64,000 nucleotides of DNA, from assembly GCA_010093605.1 (NCBI GenBank), contig MU004200.1, positions 192,155-256,154 of the forward strand, read 5' to 3'. Source of the stretch: Lophium mytilinum. Taxonomy: Eukaryota; Ascomycota; Dothideomycetes; Mytilinidiales; Mytilinidiaceae. The notes under the pieces are model-generated. The model was not told the DNA's origin. It made no database searches and was given only the letters and a program-made list of their open reading frames with translations. The position numbers and the translations under genes are program-made. How positions within the stretch are numbered: position 1 is the first letter of the stretch; every line of letters begins with the position of its first letter. This document shows, piece after piece, positions 1 to 11,163 of this stretch.

Positions 1-1698
1 TGCAATGCTGTATCCGCAGTATACGAACCCAGCAGTGTAGACGAAATGGTCCAGATCGTCCAACAAGCTGTGAAATCCAATACCCCAGTCCGCGCTTCCG
101 GAAAGGGCCATATGTGGTACGACACCATGTGCACGGACGATCCCAAAACCACCATCATCCGCACCGAGAACGTCAATGACATTTACGACTTTGACCTCGA
201 AGCAGGCTCGGTCATGATAGAAGCTGGCGTTACGTTCTTCCAGCTCGCCGAGTACCTTCACGCTCGCGGAGCGTCGGTTGGCTACGCCCTCGTAAACTGG
301 AATATCACTCTTGCTGGCTCCGTGGCAATGGGGGCACATCGATCTTCCTTGAGGGAAGACTCGATGGTCGCCGCTGGGGCTTTAGAAATTCACATCATTG
401 ATGGGTCTGGGAGTTTGAGGAAGGTGGTTCGAGACGAGACTGATGATGAGTGGCTTGCTGCTTCGACGTCGTTGGGCCTTTTGGGTCCGATTGCGAGAAT
501 GAAGTTCAGGATCTTTCCTGACTTCAAGGTTTATGCTAAGCAGGAAACGTAAGTCTACTTTGTCTGATATAGCAACGCCCTGCTAATGCTACTTTGATTA
601 GTCTAGACGAGGATGAGGTACTCGATGGCGATATCTACGGACTTATTAGTCCTTATGCTACTGCAAACTTCTGGGTGAGTCTCAAACTTCCTTGATGGGT
701 CTCCTGACAGGCACTCATCTGTGTTCCGAAGCTAATGTCGCTCTGTAGTGGTGGCCCTATCTCCGCAAATTCCACTACCGCTACTATGACCCTGTTCCAA
801 CGAACACCTCTGACCAAGAGGGTTTCCAGTCCACCTTCTCCCTCACGCGAACAGAAGCCAACACTGCCCTCTCTCTCCTGAACTCTGGCAAGTACTTTGC
901 GTCCTCCAACCGAGTAAGTGACATCAATCACTCAACCATATCTACTTCGAAAACTAAACCCACCCCCTCCAGGCAATCGAACGCCTTTTCTTCACCCTCT
1001 GGAACCCCCCAAACTTCCACGATAAGATCACCGACAAGGCCATCATGACCTGGCCCGTCTACGGCTGGAACTACGACGTCCTCATCGGCGGCCTCTATCC
1101 CGGTTACGGCACCGAATGGGACTTCGGGCTGCGCGGCTACACGCTCGAGCTCGCATTCCCCGTCACACAAGCCAACGCTGTGCTCAAGCGCGTACGACAA
1201 GCCTTCGACGACGAAGCCGCCAAGGGCATCGTGATGACAAGCACGTACCGCAGCGGCATCAACATCAAGTTCGGCAAAGCGTACTTCGACTTCCTGGGCC
1301 AGGTGACGTATAATACGAGCGATGGGGCGGATTGGAGTAAGGGGGCGATGATGTTTGATTTTCCGAGTTTCAAGCCGAGTGTAGGGGATGGGTTAAGGTT
1401 TAATGAGCCGTTTTGTGAGTTCTCTCTCTTCCCCCCTATAGTGATATTGGGCTTTCTTCGGTTTAGTTCAGAATTAGCTAACCAAAATGCTTTGGGATTA
1501 GATCATGCGTTGGCGAAGACACTCATTGATGAGTTCCCCTGTCGCCCGCATTGGACCAAGAACACGAGAGATGTATTCCGCCTGGGGGTGAAGCATCTGG
1601 ACCCCGGGTATTTGAAGCGATTCAAGGCGGTGAGGGAGAGGTTCGATCCTAAGGGGTTGTTTATGAGTGTTGTCGGGCAGATTATTGGGGTGTCGTGA
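1..1698 (+). CDS. FAD-linked sugar-lactone oxidase (ALO/gulonolactone-oxidase type), 5'-partial
   Basis: The frame is open from base 1, so the gene begins upstream of the window. Exons are 1-548, 602-674, 749-913, 973-1414 and 1502-1698; the last intron is a multiple of three, so reading through it would wrongly add 29 residues. The N-terminal part resembles the FAD_binding_4 fold (V-R-A-S-G-K-G-H then L-A-G-S-V-A-M-G-A-H). The C-terminal part resembles the ALO domain, ending in R-P-H-W-T-K-N, the site where aldono-lactone oxidases carry a conserved H-W-x-K. Family members oxidise sugar lactones such as D-arabinono-1,4-lactone with O2. The substrate here cannot be read from sequence, and the domain order also fits related berberine-bridge-like oxidases less well. 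Splice sites are canonical. The stop is TGA at 1696-1698. Confidence 0.8.
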
Positions 1699-1948
1699 AA
1701 GAAAAGGTTTTGCTGTGCGTCTGTAGCGGTTTGATATGCTCGATATGATGGCCCCTTATCAAGTATTACTGATGTATACATATTCGTAGTGTCTTTAAGC
1801 TGGTCCCTGGTGATGGCATCTTATGCAGTCATCTAAGCGCTGCATGTAGGTCTTGCTGCCACGTTGTGCTACAGTAAATTTAGAATACGCCGAAGCAGCG
1901 TAGACTCAGCTCATAGCAATAGCACTCTTGTACTATCTTGCCAAGCTA

Positions 1949-2160
1949 GGCATGGAAAAAGGTGGCACTGCGCATTTTTGTACTCCTGTCTGCCGCTGTT
2001 TGTGGTCCTTCAATACGTCTTTCAAAGATAAGATTAAGACAGTAGCTCTTAGCTCTGGGTTATATGGAAACTTATTGAGGTACTTCAAACGGTGGCAGAC
2101 ATGCGCATGCACTGCCGCATGAGACAGAAAACTTGCTTGGAGTGCCACCTTTTATATGCC
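1949..2160. mobile_element. MITE copy 1 (212 bp, ~20-bp terminal inverted repeats)
   Basis: The left end GGCATGGAAAAAGGTGGCAC and the inverted right end (GGCATATAAAAGGTGGCAC) form imperfect terminal repeats. The interior is homologous, in reverse orientation, to the element at 62571-62790, and its core also resembles 45802-46253. No coding capacity is visible, so it is a non-autonomous element. A clean target-site duplication is not evident. It lies about 190 bp beyond the stop of the HET gene. Confidence 0.8.
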
Positions 2161-2350
2161 AGCTTACTTGCCAGGCTTCCTTCTAAGCGCAAAGTTGCTC
2201 GACGACGCGATTCCTCGAAGTGCCATCTCCTCTCACATAAAGGGGAACGAAGAAGCCACATTTGTTGACGTGGCCGAGGGTTCAAGGAAGAACGAGACTG
2301 GATTTGAAAAGATCAAACTCTACGATAAACCAGTGCCAACAGATGGCTTG

Positions 2351-4587
2351 CTATACAAGGAAAACATCTTCTGTAAGAATAGGTATTGGATCGAAGCCTT
2401 TTTCTAAAAGCCATAAAGCCTGCTGTCTGCCAGGAGTCTGTGGTGGTTGCCAATCTAGGCTGAGTATATAGCCATCCTTGATAAGCTCTTCAAAGTGATC
2501 TTCGAAGTATGTTAAAGCCTCGGTTTCGCCTCTTTGAAAAGTAAGCCATCGAGGAGATCGACAAGCATTCCGTTCTTTGACTTTTTGCTCGGACCAGAGT
2601 AATGGCCAGAACTCATCAAGGCTGCTGCTCCCTGGATAATTACAGAGCGATGGTCTTCTACCTGGATGCAATCCTTCGCCATACATTAGGCCGTGCACGT
2701 AACAGCATCCAACGAAGCGGTAACAGCCTTCCGTAGGTCGTAAGGCGACAGGGCAATCAAATCCAAGTAGCAGGTGGATCTCATCGCCAACCTGCATGCT
2801 TCTGGGGCCATACCCTATGAATCCTTTGGAGCCGCGGAACATCTGGGCGGTAGAATCTCTTTCGTAGAACTCATCACCGAGAATATCAAGCTGATCTTCG
2901 AATGTATGCACACTTTCTTCTGCTACTTCGTTGGAGGTGACGCTGGTACTCAAATCGAAGAAGGCCGCACGCGCAGCATGGTCTGTGTTGGCCCACTCCT
3001 CGCGCATCATGGTTTGCTTGACGGCTAGACCCATAGGCTGCATAGTGGGCAGATAGACCTCTAGATCACGAGGCGGTTGAAAAAACTCTTCGGGGAAGTT
3101 CTCGTCGTAACAAGTCAAAGCGCTAATGCACTCTTGCCTTATGCTGCTGACCCTCAGTCTCGTTGAATCCAAGATGTTGCCACTAAAGAAAAGGTGGTGA
3201 GGGGATCCCCTTGTAGCTTGTTGAAACCAAGCAGAGGGGGTCCCTTTCGGCCATTCCGTAAACCTCCAGTCGGGTACCCAACTGGGTAGTTTGTTCAGAG
3301 TGGGTGTAGTAATTGCACACCATAGAAACTCAAGAGAGTGGGTGCTTTGTAGGAGGTAGTGGGCGGTCTTCAGATATAGGTCTTCGACTGGTTTTTGATA
3401 GTCAGGGCGAATGAATGCGCTGGCGGATTTAGAGCCTGAGCCTACCACCCCGTGGTTTAAATCATCGGCGAGCCCCAGTAAAGCCACGACTTTATCCCGA
3501 GGGCCGCTACACTTGGAGATCTTCCGGGATGATAGTAGACCCCGGAAAGAGACGCCACCGTGCATCGAACTGAAAGCGACTGACTGCTGGGAGAATACCA
3601 GATATTCAGTCAATTCAAGACCCTGCTGGTTAGGCTGATACAAATCATGGCGACCTCTGACCGATAAGAGTTCGCCCATGACTATCCAGGGGAGGCTGCA
3701 GGGTCCACATATCAGCTCGGCGTCCTGGGCCAACATGAGTTCTTGATATGTCCACGTGCGTTCGAACCAACTTCTGTACGTTATCTTTCTGGTGGCAGCA
3801 GCGCACCATTGTGTTATCCCCCATTCCATACCATCATTGCCAAAGCGATCGAGGTGATGATCCATGTTTTTCTTGGGAATCCGATTTTCAAACTCTTTAC
3901 TCAGCCGAAGCCTATCTTCGTCGTCGGGGATAAGGTAGCCACCTGTTGTCCCGTAGACACGCTTTGCATAGTCAAACCCAAGCGCAGTGTATTCACCTCT
4001 TGACCTAGCCAAATGAGAACTTTACGAGCCCCCTTGAAGATATCTCCCATCATCAGGACATGTGCATTTCGCTCTTCAAGATCAGTTTGATTTATGCAGA
4101 TCTGATCGGCCCACAAAGTTCTTGCCTCTTGACCAGGAACAGGACGAAGTCGCTCGAGTGCATCGTAAAGGTTCGGTCCGATGCTCAGCAGACCGGAATT
4201 CTTGCCGCTCAGCCACAAGCTCCGTGGAGGTTCTTGACAGCCCCAAACATAGGATAAGGCCTCATAGTCCAGCCTTTCGTTGTTCTCAGTCCAATTTGCA
4301 GACATACGGCGTTGATGGACGGTGAGCAGCTCGTTGTCCAAGGACTCATGTTGGGAGGGTTTGCCTTCGGATGTTTCATCTTCGGAGAGTTCATCTTCAC
4401 TTCCACCTCTTTCTGGGGACCAGGCACGAGATCCTATATTATTGCCGTATATTCTTGGAGGCGAAAATTCAGAATTTTTGATAAAACATCGTAAATCTGC
4501 GCCCGGTAATCCTGGAAGGGGGCTCAGAATACGGATTTCATTCTCCTTCAGGGGTTCGTAAGCATAACGAACAGCTTCCCCGCTCAT
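2351..4587 (-). pseudogene. HET-domain protein, frameshifted
   Basis: This is a heterokaryon-incompatibility (HET) family protein. HET proteins act in fungal allorecognition and can trigger cell death when non-self strains fuse. The N-terminal frame (start M-S-G-E-A-V at 4587) carries the HET landmarks Y-E-A-L-S-Y-V-W-G, L-W-A-D-Q-I-C-I-N-Q and V-L-I-W-L-G. The domain continues in the next frame with G-E-Y-T-A-L, then R-S-W-F-E-R-T-W-T-Y-Q-E-L. The frames change at about 3996-4002, where one base appears to be missing. No intron of usable length can join them. Downstream, about 500 residues stay open to the stop at 2351. It could be a true null allele, which is common in HET genes, or a sequencing indel. 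An upstream in-frame ATG at 4620 is less typical of the family. Confidence 0.8.
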
Positions 4588-4620
4588 GACTATACAGTGA
4601 CAGGCCACAAGCCTGGGCAC

Positions 4621-5827
4621 ACTGGTACGCCACTGCTTGGAGTTACCCCATAGGGTTTCGAATACTCAAGGGCGATGTCAAGCTTCAAGCAGTGCAGATC
4701 AGATTGCCTTTTGACTAATTTCCTCTTGACTAATTGCTTGCTCAGCAGTCATGCTATCCCCAACAGTGGTGTTGAGTAGGCAAGTTGGAGCCGAGCCCGT
4801 GTGCCCAAACTTGTGGCCTAGGACTGTATGCTGATATCGAATTGTATACGAGTTCTAAAGGGAATCGCTCTCGCATAAGAGATTCGAACTTAGGCGCCAG
4901 TGCCAAAAGCTTTTTTCCAGGAGTGCAGTCCGTTTTGTTTTGCGAACGTAGGATAGACCTTGAAAGTATCTCGCTTGTGTTCTTCCTGAAGCTTTCAGAG
5001 TCGTCGAATGTATCTTGCGGCCAGACTGAAAGTTTAGCCAGTGAGTAGGCCTCCAGCGTAAGCTCGCACGGTGAACTGGACACAAAAAGACTACTAAAAG
5101 AGCTATCAGATCCTGAGTACTTTAGGTGAGGCTAGGCATCCTGATGCTAGATATGCGCTTGTAAGGAGGGACTGATTTTATGAGTATGTACATTAGATCT
5201 GTTACGTGTGGTGTTCAGACCTTTTTGAAAGATGGACGACAACTATATTTCTTCGATGATGAGTATTGAGGAATCAAGGTTAACATTCGTAGCTGTAGTG
5301 GTTGTCTGCTCATAGATGAAGTAGAGGGGGACTGGTGCAGATATTGTATTGCCTGTTGACCGGTGAAGGTAGACTTAGCCCCCGCCTCCGCCTCCGCCAC
5401 TTCGCTAAACTCGGCTATTTGCTTTCCGGCTACCTTCACTTGTATACAGATCTAGCTGCTGCCCATTATACATAGATTCAAGTTATAGCAGTTGCAACTT
5501 CTTCTGAAGTTGTAGCAGCTAAAGGGCAGTTGCCAAATCGAAAGCTTAGAGTCTCCTATAGTTTTACCGTATAAAAATTAAAGCTTAAGCTTAAGTAGTA
5601 TAGTACTATCTTAGTTCTTCTATATATTACAAGGTCTTGAGTAAAGTCAAATCAGTAATATATGATTTAGAGAAGTTATACAGTAATGATTTAGTCAATT
5701 CATAATTACAGAGGTCTCAAGCTAAGTTAGAGCTAGTAATCTACGTGTTTCGAAGACGAAGGCACGCAGTATATCCCCAGGATAACGATCAGCATTACCT
5801 CTTAGTACACATAAGTAAAAGGCCCCT
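4621..5827. other. Gene-poor interval with AT-rich segment
   Basis: No complete gene is recognised. A minus-strand open stretch of about 110 codons (4754-5083) has protein-like composition but no recognised motif and no ATG start, so it may be a gene remnant. At 5382-5400 there is a short GCCTCC-type repeat. From about 5550 to 5760 the sequence is strongly AT-rich and full of TA dinucleotides, as in repeats decayed by repeat-induced point mutation (RIP); that origin is inference. Confidence 0.5.
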
Positions 5828-5963
5828 TCACCACTCCAACCCCATTCCCCCATCCCTCTCACTCACCCTAACCAGCTCCCCCCTCCTAACTCCCGCCCCA
5901 CCAAAGCCCTCATAGCTCCCCAAGCTTGGCGGCAAATCTTCCACCCTCGTCCCCCACTTACTC

Positions 5964-8426
5964 TCATTCCGCCCGAGCGTCAGCACGAGCTCCTTTCCCC
6001 TCCGTAAAGAACGAGTGATCCACCCAATTCTTGGTATACACCTCTCCATCTAGCATCGCGCTCTGCACAAACACCGCCGCATAACTCGGATCGAAGTTCA
6101 GGTTCCGAATCGTAGCGGTCTTATTAGTGAGTGGGGACGTGACACTGACCGACTCGAAGAATGGCGGCGTAATGAGGTACACGTCCTGCCCGGGGTTCGG
6201 AAACAGCCCCATCATCGCCCATGCCACGAAGGACCCCATAGCGCCGCTGTCGTCGTTGCCGGGGAGGCCGGCTGCGGTGGGGGAGAAGAACGCGGGGATG
6301 TACGAGTGGACGCGGCGGGCGGAGAGGGCGGGGCGGCCAGCATAGTGGTACTGGAAGACGGTGAGGAAGGCAGGTTCGTTGCCGATATAAGTGATGTTCT
6401 GGTTGTGGAGGTAGTCGAGACGGCGAACGAAAGCGGCAGGCCCGCTGAACGTGTAAATAAGAGTGGCTTGGTCGTGGGGGACGAAGAAAGAATACTCCCA
6501 TATACTGCTTTCGAAGGTCTCTCCAGCGGTGTTTTGAAGCGAGCAGATGCTATTGGGATCGAGGTCGGTGTTGCTGCATTTCAGGGGGTCTTGGTAGCCC
6601 CAGGTGCCGTTAAGGTATTTCGGCTGGAAGAAGCCGACGAAGCCAGTGTTGACGCCGTTGGGCTTGAAAGAAGTTTGGTCGGGCTTGAAGAGATTCTTCC
6701 AGTTGGAGCTGCGCGCTTCGTACTTCTCGACGTCGGCAGTTTTGTTGAGGCCGGCGGCGATTTGAGAGATGACGAAGTCGTTATAGCTGTATTCGAGGGT
6801 GCGGGATATAGAGCGGGTCATAGTGCCAAAGCCCTTGTAGTCAAAGTCTTGGACAGGTATGTAACCTAGTGCTTTCCAGCTATCGAGTCCGCCACGACCT
6901 TCATTGGACCAATCGTATGGCTCTACCTCCGCGTCTTTTACGACAGCTGCGTAGCCAGTATCCCAATCGATACTGTCCTTGAGGCCTTTGATGAAAGCAT
7001 CCGCAAGAACCACATCTGCGTTCGAACCGCCCTGGGTGAACCCCTTGCACAGCGACATGCGGCAATCAGGGAGCCACCCGAGGTGGGTGTAGGTGTCGAT
7101 CAATGAACGAATCATTCGAGTGACGCTTTCAGGGTCCAAAATGGTCAGGAATGGAATCTGGGACCGGAAAGAATCCCAAAGACTGCAAAACGATCAGTAA
7201 ACATTCAAGTAAAAGGGCTGGTAGTACAAACCAGTAGAACGAATCGAAATACGGTTCATCACTCTGCCACAGAGGATTCTCGCCAGTGTAGTCTTGCGGA
7301 TTGACCATAGTCCTATAGATCCCGCTATAGAAATTTGTGAGAAGTGAAGCGCTCACACCCGTGGTAGAGACCTTGACGGGGCTTAGTTTGCTCCTCCAAG
7401 CGTCAACTGCACCTTTTTGCGTAGTTTCGAAATCAAACTCGGGGATTTCGGCCTCAGCATGACTACAAGCTCGATCACTACTAACCAAGCTCACACCCAG
7501 TCGAGCAAGAATGGGCTCACTTCCAGAATCGAAACGGATGAAGCCTCCCCCGGGAAGAGGGAAGCCGTTGATACCACGAGAGATCTTCAGGTCTTTGACA
7601 TCCGCACTCGCACGGCTGTTGGCAAAGATACCACTATCCCGAATATTTGCGCCATGAAAGTCAGCGCAGAAGTAGGCCACAAAGTTACCGGATCCAAAGC
7701 TAGGCAAAAATCGAGCACTGCCAGTCATCCTGCCGGAAGGTCCATCGACATGGATGGTGGCATTGTCTTGACGAGAGTTCGCTAAATCCGTCAAATCTAA
7801 GAGTACCAAAGGCGATCCATTGGAGCTGTCGGAGAATTTGAATCGAAATAGCGAGGTATGATGCGCGGCAGTCATGTCAACGGTGACCCCGCTAGACAAC
7901 TGAATGCTGAAGTATCCGGGAGATGCCTTGACGGAATTGTTGACGTAGGAAACCTTTCTCGCGTTCTTGGGGTACGTGCAGCCATTGACATCGTCACCAG
8001 CGCAATTGGCATAGGGAAAGAATGCGAAGTTTCCCAATGATGGACTGCCGCCGGTGCCGCTGTCGTGCATGGAGGAGAAACCAGTGACTTTACCACCTTC
8101 TGACGTGAAACCGCCTTGGTTGCTGTCTGAATCGACATCTGCGACAGCTTTGGCCATTCCTTGACACACTTAGTATACTATATGCGCTCGATGAGTGTTG
8201 GCATTACCGTATGGCATCGTAGCGCCGGCAAATACATTTCCTGTCGTCCAAGTTAGTGAACTAGGAGGAGGGAAGTGAGAGAAATATGCTTGCCTCCATT
8301 GGCGCTTCCGATCAGCTGGTTAACGTACTGCAGTGGGTCGTAGGTTGAATTAGTGACATTCTGAGCACATGCAATAGCAGCAACGAAGACAAAGACGAAC
8401 AAAAAAGATGATCGTAGGGGATCCAT
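5964..8426 (-). CDS. Secreted GH92 alpha-mannosidase; C-terminus displaced by apparent 1-nt insertion
   Basis: Four exons (8294-8426, 8208-8240, 7232-8159, 5964-7182) give 770 aa. The first intron uses a GC donor (GC-AG). The start has a signal peptide (M-D-P-L-R-S-S then a Phe/Val-rich core, cleavage near A-Q-N-V). GH92 enzymes are exo-alpha-1,2-mannosidases that trim N-glycans, usually outside the cell in fungi. Family landmarks are S-D-E-P-Y-F-D-S, F-T-Q-G-G-S-N-A-D-V-V and P-G-N-D-D-S-G-A-M-G-S-F. The annotated frame ends in a low-complexity tail (A-R-A-D-A-R-A-E). The family-like ending (E-L-V-L-T-L-G-R, then E-S-K-W-G-T) lies in the overlapping frame running to 5828, and the switch falls at an A-run near 5994-5996. 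The true end may therefore be 5828. Confidence 0.88.
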
Positions 8427-9660
8427 GTTGTCGGTGCGAAAGAAGAGAACGAGACAGAGCTTAGCGGAAATGATAGAAACTGCTCAGAGGTACAGTGGTG
8501 AATTTGTACCGTAACAGGGTACTGCAGGTACCACAGCATCCGAGCATAGGCGTACGGCTTGCGGGGGATCTATCACCAAGATCTCTAAGAACCCCCTCTC
8601 GCCGTTTTTGAGGTTGCATGCTGAATTCTGGAAAGGAAGGTGGGACTGCCATGATCGCATTTTTACCCATCCTTCTTGCTAGATTACGCTCCCGCCGCTG
8701 GATCCTTCCCACAGTCCCGCAATCAAATTAGATGACCAGGATTTCTCAGGTGAGCATGCCAGGGGTTTAGATACTGCTTGGAATCCATGCGATTGCTGAT
8801 CGTCATGGAAGTACCTGGGTAGGGGGTCACGCCGCAACACTTGCATGGTTGGCTATGCGTCTACCGGCCGGGGCGGATTTTCAGAGGGATGACTTGAGCG
8901 CGCGACGAACGACTCTGGAGGTCAGGAGCACAGCATGGGTTAGTTATGGCCATGTGGTCAACATCAGCATGATAGGACGACTAGAAGAGTCTACGGTGGC
9001 ATGGTGGTTGCAGGTAGGATAGATTAGACGTCGCGACAAGATCGGTTGCTCGGGTGTGGCGCCGCCAAGTGCGACATTCCCCAGTTCGGTGTCCTACTAC
9101 TGTAGCTAAGCAATCCTGCATTAAATCCTAGGGTTATATGGCACACATGCAGTGGGTAGGGTGTCAGCGTAGGTTCAGTATCTATGTGTTTCATTGTTAT
9201 TTTTGAAGCAGGCCACAAGCAAACGGCCGCTATCGAAGCCTGTCGAAACCCGACGCCCTCATCTGCTATCGTACTTTGTACACGTGGTATAATGGAAAGA
9301 AAAACCCGTATAGTCCCTCTAAGCAACCTGGGGTCATATGCAGCGCCAAAACGAAAGACAAAGTGGGCAAATGAAGCCCTGGAGAAAGGTGGGACGGAGA
9401 GTATAGCGTAGAGTAGGAACCGAGGCGACTTCCATGACGCATAGAGATTCAAATAGCATGGCCACGAAGTTCGGTTTCAAGATAAAGATTCAGTGTGCTG
9501 CCAAGTTCCGGGCAGATGTGGTTCGGCTTCTCTTTGAGATGTCCATATTGGATCGCGAGCGGTACCAAGATGGATGATATCTTTAGCGATGTTAGTTAAT
9601 TCTCGACTGCAGTTGTCTGAGCGCAACTCACTTCTCGTTGGCTTCTGATGAGTCAAGCTG
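8427..9660. other. Intergenic, no recognised gene
   Basis: This is upstream of the GH92 gene and downstream of the small-ORF locus. A 142-codon minus-strand open stretch (9024-9452) has no recognisable motif, signal peptide or exon structure, and I do not call it. Confidence 0.5.
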
Positions 9661-9855
9661 TCATTGGCTACCAATGTCGCAAGAGGGAAGGGAGGACCAC
9701 AGCCTAGTTGCGCAAGCTCCGCAAAAGACTTCGATGTTGCTGTTGACGTAGTGGACGGTAGGAATTGACTTGTGGACTTCTGCCAGGTGCTTCAGGATGC
9801 TTGAGGCAGAAGTGCTTTGGCCGTGGCCCTTGTTGTTCTCATTTGGGCCGGCCAT
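9661..9855 (-). CDS. Small hypothetical protein (64 aa), second ORF of a short locus
   Basis: An ATG-started ORF of 64 codons begins M-A-G-P-N-E-N-N-K and carries three cysteines in its C-terminal third (F-C-G-A-C-A, then S-C-D-I). No family is recognised. It lies 16 bp downstream of another short ORF (9872-9976) on the same strand and apparently in the same transcription unit. That unit has a TATAAA-like box near 10110 and a leader of about 130 nt. If translated it would need reinitiation, leaky scanning or splicing. The evidence is composition and context only. Confidence 0.3.
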   Translation of the reverse strand: MAGPNENNKGHGQSTSASSILKHLAEVHKSIPTVHYVNSNIEVFCGACATRLWSSLPSCDIGSQ

Positions 9856-9871
9856 CTCACACTGCGTCGAT

Positions 9872-9976
9872 CTAGTAGTCGGAGAGGGTATAGTACATGG
9901 ATGCGTAGATGATCGATAGGAGGACATGGAGCATGAAAACGAAAAAGTAGTCTCCTTTGAGCTGCACAGCGGCCAT
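9872..9976 (-). CDS. Small ORF with one predicted membrane segment (34 aa), possible uORF
   Basis: The start context is strong (CCAAAATGGCC). The 34 residues hold a hydrophobic run (Y-F-F-V-F-M-L-H-V-L-L-S-I-I-Y) that could span a membrane. Upstream is a pyrimidine- and CAA-rich leader like those of filamentous fungal mRNAs, and a TATAAA-like box on this strand. It is either a micropeptide gene or a regulatory uORF for the ORF at 9661-9855. Confidence 0.3.
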   Translation of the reverse strand: MAAVQLKGDYFFVFMLHVLLSIIYASMYYTLSDY

Positions 9977-11163
9977 TTTGGAATCGTTGAGGAGTCTGAA
10001 GACTGGTTGAAAAGGTTGAAAAGAATTGAAGAACAAGTTTTCGCGGTTCACAGAACTTGATGACCTTGTTAATGAGGATTTAGGCGTTGTTGCAGCCGTT
10101 GTACTTTATAGACTTGCTTCAGTGACACGATGTTCCGAAGATCGGGTCTGCTTGGATTAAAGCACCGATGGTGGGTGTAATTCCGGAAAGAGAACTGCTG
10201 CAGGACAGCGATATTCAGCCACTCACGGGTCATAAAGGCTGTGTCCGTCTGACAGGAACTCGGGCGCTAAGTCCACCTTATGGACTCTGTACGATGACGG
10301 AGCGGTGCAGAGATCTGCGAGGCTTTGGTAAAGCTTGGCAAGACTTGCCATAGGATTGATACAGTCTTGTTCAATATTGATACGTCGAACCGGAGTATGC
10401 CTTAAACAGGGGCTTGGCGTGGGCACAATCTTCCTCATTTAGCTATCAAAGTAGTGAACATATTAACCTCAATGCTATATGCTACGAGAAGAGCTTCAGC
10501 CTTGCGCATACTACCATATCTTGTGTCCGTGGTGCACTACTGGGGCCGAGCAACTCGGTCCTTACCTGCAGCCTGTCGGTATGAATTCAGACGTGATGTC
10601 ATGACCGCGATGATCTCGATGGCTAAACGTAGCAGCTTCCGATAAGCTTCGGAATGTCTTTGTAAGAAGGTAGTCTGTGTGCCTGCACAGTTTCAGATCC
10701 AAAGCAGGCAAGTCGAGTACAGCAATTGCGCTTTCACGCATTGAACGGCCCGTTACTGGTTGAATGCGATCTGATTAGCTAGAGCCTTTATTGGTGGGAT
10801 GTTCACGTCGTTTCACGGAGTCCGGTCGCTCAGATCCTGTGTTTCTGGGCGACCAAGTCCGAGATCGACAACCATGATACGGATTAATGATTGTCCCGAA
10901 TAGCATCGGATTCTTGTTCGTTAGCCATCTTACACGAGCGTATGACATGGGAATCAGTCGTAGCGGGAGCAGTGATGCGCTCGAAGTGTTGATGGTGGGA
11001 AGAACGGCGAGGAGCCTGGGAGATGTCACAAGGATATCAGGGGCTAGCCTTACGCTTGGCTCAGATTGGACTAGTTCAATCATCTCCCCTTCATCGAAAC
11101 TACCACTTTAATATCCTGCTACATAATCTGACGATTCAAGCTGTGTCATAAAATAGTACCCTT
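9977..11163. other. Intergenic, promoter of small-ORF locus then no gene seen
   Basis: The first 150 bp holds the putative leader and TATA-like element of the small-ORF locus (minus strand). The rest up to the GH28 stop has only short open stretches on both strands without motifs. Confidence 0.45.
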
